DNA of 64,000 bases, from NCBI RefSeq assembly GCF_032452875.1, contig NC_083877.1, positions 48,595,724 to 48,659,723 of the forward strand, given 5' to 3'. Source of the DNA: Bos javanicus. Its lineage: Eukaryota; Chordata; Mammalia; Artiodactyla; Bovidae. A model generated the notes under the pieces. That model saw only the letters and a list, made by a program, of their open reading frames with translations. It was not told the origin of the DNA and searched no databases. Below, in pieces: positions 1-11,279 of the stretch (its first letter is position 1; each line of letters starts with the position of its first letter). A program made the translations under genes and the position numbers.

Positions 1-84
1 TTTTGTGGCCTCAGATGCTGGCTTCATGTGGAAAGCTGAAACGGAAGGTTTTGTTTAGTGTGGAGCACTGAAGATGGGTCACGC

Positions 85-250
85 TGCAGGAGTCAGGAGC
101 CCTCCCGTCTAAACCTGGCTCCATGATTGTCTGTGTCATCTTGGGGAATTTATTCAGCCTCCCTTCACCTCCCTTTCCATGATAGTCAAATGAAGAGGTT
201 GGATTAGAATTAGTTGTTTTCTAAACTTCTTCTAATGATAATACTTTCTA
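85..250 (+). repeat. MIR-like SINE fossil
   Basis: The segment follows the MIR order: an 'aacctggctc' middle, then a 'gtcatcttggggaa' block, then a 'tccatgatagtcaaatgaa' block resembling the MIR 'cctcatctgtaaaatg' core. It is heavily diverged. MIR is an ancient tRNA-derived mammalian SINE without a coding function. The assignment rests on motif order only. Confidence 0.4.
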
Positions 251-2314
251 ACTCTTTGAGCCAGTATTAAACTGACCAAGTCAATGATTTGTGTTGTATC
301 ATTTCCCTTAGGATTCTAGAATGTCCTAGCCAAAAGAAACCTAAAGAAACCATTGATGGAGATTTATTTATAAATACAATTTAACATTTTCAAAAAATAC
401 CTAACTGTAACTTTCTCTGAAAGAGCAACCCCATTGACATTTGCCCTTCAATCATGATGAGGAACTGGAAAGATCTCCGTTACTACTGAGACATACAGCA
501 CTTTACAAAATTCTGTTACGTCTGATTATCACAGAGCTCTGTGAAGGGACTGTTTGTTATGCCCATATTTTGGGAATGATTAGGAGGTGGTAAAGCTGAA
601 ATCTAAATATGGATCTTCTGGCTCCCACTTCTCTAGAATTTTAGTTATTATTCCCCAGGCTAATTCTAACTAATTACGGATTATAAATTCTGGCTACTCT
701 GTTCATCAAGTCGGTTTTCAGCACCTGCTATGGGCCCCACTCAGTTTTCTCTGGAAAGTAAAATATAACCAACAAAGGTATGGTACACTGAGAAATGATG
801 AAACAAATCAGTTCATCGTATTCAATATCTGCAAATATATATGTATTTTCCATCCCAAATTTGTAAATAATTTGAAAAATGACTCACCTTCCTGCCTTTT
901 TTTTTTTTTTATAAGCTGTATCTAGTTCATTTCCTTTTTCCAAATATAAATCCCTAAAGGTTAAGAGTATTCTTATTTTTAAGGCAATATGGAACAGACA
1001 AAGTTAGCCTTTTCAGGTATTTTCATGTAGTCAGGGAAGCTCACCAAAGGAGTGGGGATAAGATGGCCCAGTGCCCTTGGGCCTTTAAAAAACATCTCAT
1101 GGGGGGTAAATGCTTTGATTCCCAGCAGAGCAGGAGGTAACAAATGTGAGGCTCTCCATGGTGCTTGCCAGAAATATGTATGTTCTGTGGGACAGAACAA
1201 GGTACTTTGAAGACTGGAGAATTCATCGGCCCTGTGTTCACTTTATTGCTTTCTTCCTGTGCAGAATGTCTCTGGACCCAGAGGGAGAGGCACCGTCCAG
1301 ACAGTGAGGCAAATGACAAGTTGACAAAATGGTTGTAATTCTAGAAGCTGCAGCCCTCTCCCGGTCTCTCTATGTAGGGGTGGGGATGCAGCCGAAATCT
1401 GAAACAGCTCCCAGGAGAGCAAGAAGATACTGTTACTAATGGTTGGACTGACCTGAATTCTTTCCACGTTTATTTGTGCCCGACGTTGGCATAAACATCT
1501 TAACTGCATCCACATGAACACCTCTGTTGACCAATGGTGAACTGACTAGGAGAAAGTTGGCCAAATCTCATAACTCTGCCCACCATGTGCAGGAAAAGCA
1601 GCTGATGTCGTATTAGAAAGGCCTCAGATTGACACCATAAGTGTTTCTACTTATCCAGAGATGTAATGACACCAGGTGCGAGACAGGACAGCAGAATTCG
1701 ATGCCGCACTTGAGCCATGTACTTTTTATTACAGGTTTAGACATGGTATCTATTTGCGTTCATTCATGTGTCTTCTAAACAAATGGTTACCGAGCACCTG
1801 CTACTGTCCATTATCAAATGAGGAGCTGGCAGAGAGCCCCGGGCGTGTGGTCCTGCCTTCCAGTTTCATACACTCTGGTAGGGGATGTAGGCAGGCACAC
1901 AGGGACTCTGAGTGATCACTGCTGAGTTACCGGTGAGCTTAGGTGCTTGGAGAGCATCAGGGGTGACTCATGCCTCTTGTGAGGGAGTGGGAGTTTCAGT
2001 GAGAAATGGAAAGGGAGGTTCAGGTTGGGCTGAAGGATGAATACAGGTTAACCAAGTGAAGTTTGCATGAGGTTCAGGGATAGGGAAGTGGGAGTTGAAA
2101 CCAAGCTAAAGAGTTCCAACCCCTGCCTGGAGAAGTAAGAGAGGGAAGCTTTCAGGAACTAAGTGGCTTCCTGAGCTACCTGCAATGGGACAGGACCAGC
2201 CAGCTCCCTTCTTGCCAACTTTGTGCTGCCCTTAACTTTAATAGTCCTGGCCATGTGCTGGTCATGTGCTGACCTCTTTCTACAGGACTGGCTTCCTCCT
2301 TCCTGCCCTGTTAT
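251..2314. other. No gene seen; unique or very old sequence
   Basis: I see no exon-like frame, RNA gene or young repeat. There is a poly-T run near 899-910, a short MIR-like piece around 520-600 and, from about 1760, a stretch resembling ancient mammalian repeats ('accgagcacctgctac'). The open frames here lack any recognisable domain and are of chance length. Confidence 0.5.
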
Positions 2315-2460
2315 AAGTACTGTCATCTCCATTTACAAATATGGACACAGAGTCTGCAGGAGTTGAAGCAACTTGCTCACAGATGCACAGGAAAGAAAGC
2401 ACCAGAGCCAGGTTTTAGACCAAGTCTAACTCAGAACATGAGCTCTTTAGCACCTCCCAC
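2315..2460 (-). repeat. MIR SINE fossil
   Basis: On the plus strand the order is 'catctccatttacaaat', 'gcaacttgctcacagatgca' and 'agagccaggttttagacc'. This is the reverse complement of the MIR core, which normally reads as a preserved tally of 'attttacagatgaggaa', 'aacttgcccaaggtcac' and 'gccgggattcgaacc'. The copy is diverged. Confidence 0.5.
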
Positions 2461-3259
2461 CAGAAGTGCCCCAGCCAGAAAGAGGGAAGCCCATGAAACC
2501 CAATAACCCATATTGTGTTGTCTGAGCATCTCCCCACTCCAGCTCTGAGCCAGCTCTTTGAGGATGAGAAGCAGTGATTCTTTAGGTAGCCCTCCCATGC
2601 CTAGGATGGAGCAGGCATATTATACCTTCTCAATCAATGCTTGCCAACTGAGGGGCTGCTCTATCTCTTAACCCCCTTTCTGTCCTTCTTGTATGAGTTT
2701 GGAAGGAATTCAACAATGACATTTACACTTGGGCCTTTTCTACGTAGCTTTTCTGAGACTGAGTACGTGACTCAATAGTAGATGAACGAGTGAATGTATG
2801 AGAAATTTAGCCACTGTTAAGAGACCCTTGAAATCTTCGTATGCTACTTCGTTATGCAAGTGGCATTATAATTGCTTGAGAGGGAGAGAGTGTATCCTGC
2901 CACCAGGGAATTAAAGTCAGGCTTATGTCAGGAAAAAAGTTAGACAAACTAGATGAACAATGTAGAACTACATCTGAGATCTGGTAATGAAATAAGTGAC
3001 TTACGTCTCTTTAATTGATCTATTAATACATTTCCATTTTATTGCTTTTTTAAAAGGTGAGTACCTTTTATATGAAAATTTGAAGACACCATCTAAATGA
3101 ATTGGTGGCATCATTTTTGATGTGTAGAATTCAGAAGATCCTTCAAGGTTATTGTCTTAAAATAGTCCTGGATTATAGTTAGTATTTTTTTTTTTTTGTA
3201 CTTGTCAGGAGGATGATGGTAATACATATGCTGTGAGTTAATAAAGCACATGGGATTTT
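2461..3259. other. No gene seen
   Basis: AT-rich unique sequence with one poly-T run near 3187-3197. No repeat of recognisable family and no coding signal is visible. Confidence 0.5.
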
Positions 3260-3445
3260 TAATTTCACGTCCTGTCCCTACCACCAGAGAAACTTAGGTG
3301 AGTTATTGTCATGTGGACTCAGGGTTTTCTTGTTTGCTAAATGAGGATAAAACAGCTCACCTTTTAGAATTGTGAAGTGTACAAGTAATATGTAAAGGGC
3401 ATCAAGTTCTTTGCCCAACATGTAGTAGATATGTAAGTGTTTGAC
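3260..3445 (+). repeat. MIR-like SINE fossil
   Basis: The blocks 'gttttcttgtttgctaaatg', 'gaattgtgaagtgtacaa' and 'catgtagtagatatg' follow the order of the 3' half of MIR (core, then the 'cacatagtaagcgctcaa' tail). Divergence is high, so family assignment is tentative. Confidence 0.4.
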
Positions 3446-3534
3446 TCCATGAGATAGGTGAGAACACATACCCTCCAGATGGTCAGCTTGTCCCAGTGCG
3501 GCATGTGCCCCATTTACGGTCATAAATAGATTAT

Positions 3535-3755
3535 AAAAGCTTGGACGCTGAACTCAAAGATGTGGATTCACATCATGAGATGACAGCTATCACTATGACT
3601 TCTGTAACTTATTTACTCTCTCTGTGCATCCATTTTCTTCTCTTTAAAATGGAGATCATGGTTGGAGAGTTATTTTTGGGACTGACTGAGAGAAAGTGTT
3701 TAAAGCCCTTAATATGGACTCCATGCATAGTAAGTAATCAATGCCAATTTTTATC
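3535..3755 (+). repeat. MIR SINE fossil
   Basis: Blocks in MIR order are visible: 'aacttatttactctctctgt', 'tccattttcttctctttaaa' and 'catagtaagtaatcaatgcc', matching the conserved core and 3' tail of MIR. Open frames over it are coincidental. Confidence 0.5.
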
Positions 3756-5446
3756 ACCTACTCTTCTGATTATCCAGGGGTTGCTTTACTAGGAAGTCAG
3801 TATCACTCATTTGCTCTCACCACTGAGGCTTATTTGCAAACAGGGTTCTACTTGAGTGTTAGGAGGATGTGACCTAGCTACTCTGTGCAGAGCAGGAGTG
3901 GGGGCCCTCCCTCTAACCTCCCCCAGTGCAGGGCATGTAGGTGCGGTGAGTGGGCCGGTTTCCATGGAAGGGTAGAGGAATGGAGGAGCTACCCAGCAGG
4001 GGGTGCAAAAGGCCTTTATGGAAAAAAGAGATCTCTGGATGGAGTGGGATGAGAGGCTTCAGAGAAGTATTAGGCATTACTTTTTATTTAAGAGGCCTAA
4101 CGGCACAGAGAATTTAGAAAAGCACATTTTGGAAAAGGAGATTTCCTTGGAAGGTCCGCTTTCTTCCTAGATGAGCATGTAGGCATGTAGTTGGCAGTAG
4201 GTTTCTCAGTTGCTGGCGCTCCTTTCCTAGTCCCTGTTGCCATGACCTTGAGTGGAATGGCTGGCAAACTGGACAGTATGGGCAGAGAGTTGCTGCCTAA
4301 GTCCATAACCCTTTCTAGGCTGATGCATTCCAGAGGAAGGAAATGATTCAGACTCCTTCAGATGTCATGTGTACCTGGGATGTGGGTGTAAAGAGATAGG
4401 TAAATAGTAAACAACTGAATTCAGAAATCAGTTTCCTTAAACAGTGTCATCTTCTTTAGGAATCTGAATTTGCTAGGTCATCTGCAATGGGATATCCTTC
4501 TAATACGACTTCTATTCCATTTTCTTCCCTCTCTTTATCTCTCTCGCCCCCTCTCCACTTAAAAAAATACATTTGCCTTGACCACACTGGTATCATCTAT
4601 AATGAAAGATGGCTTTGACTGCTGACCATATATATACCAAGCTGTTCTCAATTCTACCTAGCAGTGTCCTGTGTGTGGCGAGCTCTCTGCAGCGTTTTCT
4701 GTGTTTAAGACATCACCTCAACAAAATCCGTTTTAGACTTTTCCTTGCCTCTCGGCTGAATTACAGTCACAGTCAATGGCCCACTTGTGTGTAGTTCAAG
4801 AAGCAATTAAGGGCTCTTTTCTTTGAACAAGCGAGGGAGGGGGTAGAGAAAAATGATCATTATTCTGATGATTCCTCTGTGTAGCTCAACAGTTCACAGA
4901 TCTTTGATGCCACGAGTCTCAGCATTTAAACCCATTTCTATCACTGCCTTCTGCAGCCACTTCTGCCTGTCAGAGCGACTCCATGGAGGCCAAGGACTCG
5001 CATGTCAGTAGGTCAGAGCCACTCAATATGACGGTAGGATTGTGATTAAACACAGCTGTAACAGCTGCTTAATGATCTTCGGGATCATGATGGTATCACT
5101 GAAAATTAGAAAGCACAGTCTTTGGAGATCCCCCCAAGGAAACGTGAGGTTGCCACTGTAAGCCTTTTGTTTTATTCTGGGAGAGTTATCATAATCAGAA
5201 TACGGCAGTATTTCTAGGCCTCTCCACATGAATTTTGTCCGTATCTAGCTTCTATGTTTCTAAAAGGCAGAGACTTTTATCTAACTTCTATTGCATTGGG
5301 TCTAAAACAAAGCTGAAGAGAGAAGCCACTTAAATGATTTTGTTAAGATGATCAGTGAATGCCCTCCTGGACGTGTCTCAAGAAGCATTTGGTGTGTGTG
5401 GACCAATAAACCAGGCCCTTGGGAGAGACAACTCACTATATAATCA
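3756..5446. other. No gene seen
   Basis: Unique-looking sequence without a recognisable repeat. A pyrimidine-rich patch lies around 4515-4560. The short frames here lack domain signatures. Confidence 0.5.
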
Positions 5447-5620
5447 GTGGTTCTCAGAGTGGTCCTTCGACCAACAGCCTCTGCATCACTTGGGAACAGG
5501 TTAGATGCACATGCTTCTGCCCTACCCTGGAAAACTCTGGGGCTCGGGCCCAGCAACCTGTGTACTAACAAGCTTTCCTGTAGTTCTGATGCATGCTCAT
5601 GTATGAGAAGCACAGGTCTA
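5447..5620 (+). repeat. MER20-like hAT DNA-transposon fossil
   Basis: The copy opens with 'cagtggttctcagagtggtc' and closes near 'gagaagcac', the imperfect inverted ends of this non-autonomous hAT family. Internal blocks 'catcacttgggaacaggtta', 'gggcccagcaacctgtgt' and 'taacaagctttcctg' are in the family order. It encodes nothing. Frames of 99 and 145 codons that cross it are chance frames. Confidence 0.65.
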
Positions 5621-5964
5621 CATCCTTCCTGGCCCTTAAATGTCTCTGCAGAGGCCTCTCCTTTCTTCTGTGGAAAGGAGACTTGTAATACCAGCAAGAC
5701 TAGAAGGGTGAGGACTGAACTTCCTAGAGATGAGGACAAACTTTGACATAGCCTTCCAGGGTGTCAACATGATGACTTCTGCCTTTGGATGTTTTAGGGC
5801 TGCCTGGAAGCCCAGTAGAGTTCCACAGAACCATATGGGTGAACCTGGATGTTTCTTGCCTTGAAGAGAATGTCTTCTTGCTTCTCCACTGGGTATGCAT
5901 GTTGAGGAAGAGAAGGGCACTGATTTCTTGTTCAAAACCAAGGCAGCAGTGGCATGAAGAGAGA

Positions 5965-6125
5965 GCGCTTTAGATGTGGAAGACTTGGGTCAAGGAACTG
6001 CCCTGCTCTGGGAGCTTGGGGAGTCTGGGAAAATCCATTAACCTCACTAAATTCAGGTGGACCTGAGTTTGCTCATCTCAAAGCCAGAGCTAATTATATT
6101 TGCCCTATCTGTTTCATAGGACGTT
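5965..6125 (+). repeat. MIR-like SINE fossil
   Basis: The order 'gggagtctgggaaaatccat', 'aacctcactaaa' and 'gtttgctcatctcaaa' resembles the MIR core. It is strongly diverged and the edges are uncertain. Confidence 0.35.
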
Positions 6126-6808
6126 CTGCTCAATTGAGAGACAGGTCAAGATGGGATTTTGCCCAAACTCACTCACTTCACTCAAATAGACTCCAAGATG
6201 AAGGTGCCCTACCGGCAAAAATCAGAGCTCAGTGGGGATAGAGCACTTTGTTAGTTTCTTATACAGATATATTTACATATACACATACACACACTGTAGG
6301 GCTTTTCTGGTAAGGGGTGATAAAGACAAGGCTGAATCATGTTAATCTAAGTGAGTCCTCCCATCTCCATTTTGTGGTCAGACTCCCCATCCCAATACCT
6401 ACCCACCCAGCCCAGGTATGAGCAGCTGGAACCCCAAGCCTGTGACCAATGTCAGGGTGTGAAGACCAGATAAAGGCAGGAACCTGAGTTGAGTCTTCTC
6501 CATAGATGCCAGTAAAAGAGAGGGAGGTGAGCCTAGGAGGCTGTGTGAGAGGACAACAATTTTGCCATTGTGATCGTGTCCAGTGACAGCCAGGCTCTAA
6601 CCCATCACATTGGGCATGCCCCCATTACAGAACCAAATTTGCATCTGCTTCTCCAACATGCAACAAAGCCAAGCTACTGTTGCCACGTTGTGGTGAAGGA
6701 GAATATACTATTTATTAGAGGGCACCAAGCAAGGAGAATGGGCAGCTCATCCTCAAAAGACCTAAACTCCCTGATGGAAGGGTTTTTAATGAAAAAGAAT
6801 ATGTGTGT
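6126..6808. other. No gene seen
   Basis: Unique-looking sequence. An open frame of 137 codons (6570-6983, plus) runs through it into the TA/TG microsatellite, which explains its length. No domain is visible. Confidence 0.5.
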
Positions 6809-6809
6809 T

Positions 6810-6850
<41 letters not shown>

Positions 6851-6862
6851 ATGTATATATAT
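6809..6862. repeat. Compound (TA)n(TG)n(TA)n microsatellite
   Basis: About 16 bases of alternating TA run into about 26 bases of TG and back into short TA repeats. Dinucleotide tracts of this kind are length-polymorphic through replication slippage. Confidence 0.9.
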
Positions 6863-7799
6863 TACATGCCAGGCACATAACATGTTTGAAGACCATCTTA
6901 AGACTTCCTCTAATTACGATTCCACAGGCCCATCTTTTTTTACTAAATCAGAAGTGACATATTACACAGTGATAATCTATTAAGTCTCTCTTAGAACCTC
7001 CTTTCAAGGTGACTTTGAAGAGTAGAGACACTATTAAGCCTGCTTTCTGAGGTTGTTGATATATGATGGAGAGAACCACCACCCCCACCCCCAACCCGCT
7101 GCCCAATTCCTAAGGTTCTCAAACATTCTCAGCTCATGGTGTCTTTGTGTCTCAGTAATTTTTTCACTCCCTAGACCAAAAGAAATAGCAACAGTTCCAT
7201 ATATTAATAGTTTCAACTTACTAGTAGCAGTGTCTGCTACTGACAGAGACTATGCTACCCTTGACTTTTTAAAATATCCCATGGCTTTCCTGTGAGTTAG
7301 TTGCAGTCCCACAGCTTGGGAACCATAGCCTCTACCTCACCTGAAGCAAAGGAGAAGGGACTTCAACACTGAGAAGGACCCTACCACCTTCATGACATTT
7401 ATCTGAAATAGTCCAGTAGATAATGAGAATTTTTACCCATTCCTCATGGGAAGAAAGTTAGTTTGGTGGAAAGGGGATTTTGATAAATTGTAAGCAACTG
7501 GTAGACACGATCTGTTTCTTTAAAGATATTTCAATATCATAATCAATTCCAGGTCAAGAATTCCTTTGGACCCATTTGTAAATGTGCTGCCTTTAGTTTA
7601 GTTTAGAAGCAGTGGTTTCTTTCTAGAGTAACAGAATAATTGCCTGTATCTCATGTCTATTTCCATGTCTCTATCATTCAGTGAACCTTTGACTACTTCA
7701 GGGCAGAGTCTGGAAAGAGTAGGTGCTCAATGTGTATTTTCAAATTACATTACTCTTTTTATGAATGGCTTTTAGATCAAAGTGTGTTGGCATGACTGT
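6863..7799. other. No gene seen
   Basis: Unique-looking sequence with a short C-rich patch at about 7076-7100. No repeat family or coding signal is recognised. Confidence 0.5.
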
Positions 7800-7883
7800 G
7801 GAGGTCCTGGTGGAGCCTGCTTTGCTTCCCATGATAATACCAAGCAAAGGGAATGTGGAGTCTTAGCCACTGGACCACCAGGT
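7800..7883 (-). repeat. CHR-type tRNA-derived SINE fragment
   Basis: The reverse complement begins 'cctggtggtccagtggcta' followed by 'agactccac', the tRNA-like head of CHR SINEs. The rest of the head is diverged and the body is missing. A Bov-A unit follows immediately on its 5' side. Confidence 0.5.
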
Positions 7884-8012
7884 CTGGTGTGAAGCCACTC
7901 AGTCGTGTCTGACTGTTTGTGACCCCATGGACTGTAGCCTGCCAGGCTCTTCTATCCATGGAATTCTCCAGGCAATAATACTTCAGTGGGTTACCATTCC
8001 TTCCTCCAAGTC
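7884..8012 (-). repeat. Bov-A SINE monomer
   Basis: The plus strand reads 'cactcagtcgtgtctgact', 'gaccccatggactgtagcct' and 'aattctccaggcaataat', the antisense of the Bov-A unit shared by Bov-tA and Bov-A2. A minus-strand frame of 100 codons over it is only repeat sequence. Confidence 0.8.
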
Positions 8013-10289
8013 CCTTAATATTTGCTTTAAGTTGGATACCTGACAAATAGAGATGAGAGCTTTTCTTGGGGCTCTCCACTCATCTATTTCCCTTTATCCC
8101 CTAGGCCCAGTATCCTTTAAACTCTGTTGGGTTAAGGGAAGTTAATAGCCCTACAAGATAAACAGTGGTGCCATGGGTAGGCAGTTCATGCCATTTGAGA
8201 AATTTGAAGCACTGAGCTGTGCCTAACAGTGCTACAAGGTGGTGGGCCTAGACAACATTTAATATCCATTCCAACCCTGAGAGCATCTAGGCATCTGAGG
8301 TGTGAGCTGTTCATAATCCTACAGGGTCAGTGAGTATCTTGGTTTTAAATAACAGGAACAGTAAGGAAGCTTGTTGTGGTAAATGGTACACCTGCACAGT
8401 GCCTTCAAACTTGCCTTAGAATCAAACAAGAGTCTTTTAGCATATGAATCTCAGAAAGCTGTTCAGAGGGCCATTTATAGCATAGAAGCAATGGGGAAGA
8501 CGCCATTTCCAGGTCTCTGCCAGTTGTAGTTCAGAGCACAGGTGAACTGCCTGCTCGGTTTCAACTCCTTTTCTGCAATGAGTCAGGAAAAGATGCCTTC
8601 GATGGTGGAGAGAAGTGGATCGGAAGCCATACCTTTAAAAAAGTCTTCCATTCATTTGCTGCAGAACCACTTTGGGCCTGCCTAGGTGTAGATTCCTGGA
8701 ACTCCAGTGGAGTGGAAACACTGAACATGTAACATTATTCCAAGACTTTTACTATGGTCCATAACCTGTTTTGAGGACTTTATGTGTATTAACTCATTTA
8801 ATCCTGAAAATAGTATTAGAACCAAAAAGAAAGATGCTGCTTCTGTGGTCTCTCAGTCCTCTCTAAGGTCATATGGTAGCCTGAGGTAGATACATAAGTT
8901 GACCCTATGTTAGTTCACAAAAATACTATTTCCAGGAGCAGAGCTCACATTATAAAGTATATACTATTGATAAGAAAGTAAAAACAATATCACTTTTTAT
9001 TAATCTAAATGTGCAGAGAAAAGACCCCATTTTGTACAAAACTTCATTCAGGTTCTTTTAAGATTCAGTTCTAAATGTTAAAAGATCAGCCTTTTAGGAG
9101 GGATTTATTTGAAGGTCCTAGATGTATGTAGTTCTTGGGACGGATGATCTCTTTGTCCAGCACTTAAAGTTAAAATCTTTCTACTGTAATGATTCGTAGA
9201 GTAGTTTGAAATATGGAAATGTGAGTGATTTTGCTCCTATCACTGTGGGTATTACCCTGTGTTCTAAAATCATATCATAAAAACATAAACTTACTACTCT
9301 AATCTTGTAGGGTTATCCATGCCAGTGTCCAGTGAGGGAACTGAGAGAAGGCGGCATGATCCAGGTAATGATGTTTTTTCATGAAAAGCAAGAAATGGAA
9401 ATGTTCTGGCTTTTTTTCAATAACATGTAATTTGTAATGTTCTTCCCCTCATTTATAATCCTATCTGTGTATAAACAATAATTTGCTCTTATAAACATGT
9501 ACTGTAGTAAGAGTTCTGTGGGGAGCAGTTGGTGTTCGTTATCTGTGACATCACGAGCATTTAAAAAACAATAATTATAAATATCCTCTAGAGTGAAAAA
9601 AAATAGTGGAAAGAATTGGAGAGTCTGTCTAGAGACTTTCTTATTGCTCTGTTTTTGTCCTGCCTCCACCCCAATTACTTTTTTGGACTTGCTTAAGTCC
9701 TACAAAACCCAGTGTAGGTGTTACCTACTGCAAAGCTTGGAGAATGTTATGGTTTGAAGAACAGTATTTAGTAACATGACTTCTTTATATCTGAAATAAG
9801 TTGCTGTTGTTAATGTTGGCCTTCCAATTCTGAAATCCAAAGAATAAGCCGAGGTTCCTTTGCCTGACAGTAAATTGTGGTTTGTTTGCTTTCCTTTGTT
9901 TTTTAAATCCAAGGATATACCAATGGAATGAAGGTTTGTATTTCTCTGAAAGGTCTGAGTTACAGAGAAAAAGTGAATTCTAGTAGTAGAGATTAGTCTA
10001 TGAAACACAAGCAAAAGGATCCGTGTATCAAAGGCATACTTCAGTTTCATAAAATTTACAGAGTGGCATTTCAACAGGAGACCATTAGATTACTAATGGG
10101 ATACTTAGAAAGGAAAAGAGCAAAATTAGAGTGTAATCTGAATATATGAACTGCTTATGTCCTTAAAGTCCTATTTGTACCGTTTTTTGTAACTTGGAAT
10201 GCATTCCCCTGTAGGAACTATATTTTGCTTGCTTTGGGGGCTCCCTATCTAGCTTATGAAAATCTATGTTAAGCATAATGTAGTAACAT
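8013..10289. other. No gene seen; one MIR-like piece
   Basis: Repeat-poor AT-rich sequence. A MIR-like antisense piece at about 8740-8830 contains 'tgtgtattaactcatttaat'. The remainder, including open frames near 9379-9669 and 9721-10074 (minus), shows no recognisable domain. Confidence 0.5.
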
Positions 10290-10480
10290 GGTTTTTTAGA
10301 AAGAGAACTGAATTAGATATCAGGTGGCTTTGGGTTTGAGTCCAGACTGGAGCACAATCTCTTTGTATGGCCTTAGGCAGGTCACCCAGGTCACTAAAAC
10401 TTTCAGTGCTTTTGCACATATATAAAAAGTGAATGCTGAAACCCAGTATTGGGTATAGAGTAAACATTCAACAAATGTTT
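10290..10480 (+). repeat. MIR SINE fossil
   Basis: Blocks 'gtttgagtccagactgg', 'tggccttaggcaggtcac' and 'gtaaacattcaacaaatg' occur in MIR order and spacing (anticodon side, core, 3' tail). Confidence 0.5.
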
Positions 10481-11232
10481 GCTGAATGAGTGAACAAATG
10501 AGTAAGCCTATATTTTATTTCTGTGGGCAGAAAAAAAATCCATCCAAAGGATGTCAGACTTTTACAGCTTCTATGGTATCACTGTGGAGATTGCAGACCA
10601 AGTACAAAATTGGAACTTCTTAAGGCCTTTCATAGCCATGTATGTAGTGTCCAGGTCACCTCTGTGTGCCTGGTGGCTGGATAGCTAACCCTGCTGTCTC
10701 CAGAGGCAAGGCCAAAGCTTCGTGAAAACCTTAACAGGTGCCCATACAAGGAGAGGAGGCGTGGCAGGGCTGTGGGGGCCGTTTGTATATTCGACTCAAG
10801 AACAAGCTGCATGTTTGCAAATCAAGGACTTTGTGTTTACTTCTCCCTTTGTGAAATGTGACAGAAGTATTAAAAATGTCTTGATTAGAAAATATATTAA
10901 ATATATATTTTGATGGGAGCAATGCATTTAAGATAATGAGAAGGAAGAAAAGCACTTAAGAAAAATGAAATGCGTAGTGTTATACCCAAAAAGGAGCAAA
11001 AAGACACAAGGTTATTCTAGACTTGGAGGCAGCTCATTCTGATTTTGGGAATGGACTTTCGGTTTATTTTAATGTAACCCCTGCTTTTCAAATTATAGTC
11101 GTTTGTTCTCAAACAGGCACTGGTAGAAGCGGTTTTAAATCTATATTCTATTTCAGTAGGCATACCTTCTGAAAAACCCCTAAAATTTCAAGAGGAGCTT
11201 TTTCTTCCTTTCTTTTTCTTAAGCAATTGCTG

Positions 11233-11235
<3 letters not shown>
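10481..11235. other. No gene seen
   Basis: Unique-looking AT-rich sequence with no recognised repeat or exon. Confidence 0.5.

Positions 11236-11277
<42 letters not shown>
11236..11277. repeat. (GT)n microsatellite
   Basis: About 20 uninterrupted GT units follow a 'ttgctgttt' flank. A perfect tract of this length is probably polymorphic between animals. Confidence 0.95.

Positions 11278-11279
<2 letters not shown>

Noticed and set aside
6570..6983. 137-codon plus-strand open frame
   Set aside because: Part of it is the translated TA/TG microsatellite; the rest shows no domain.
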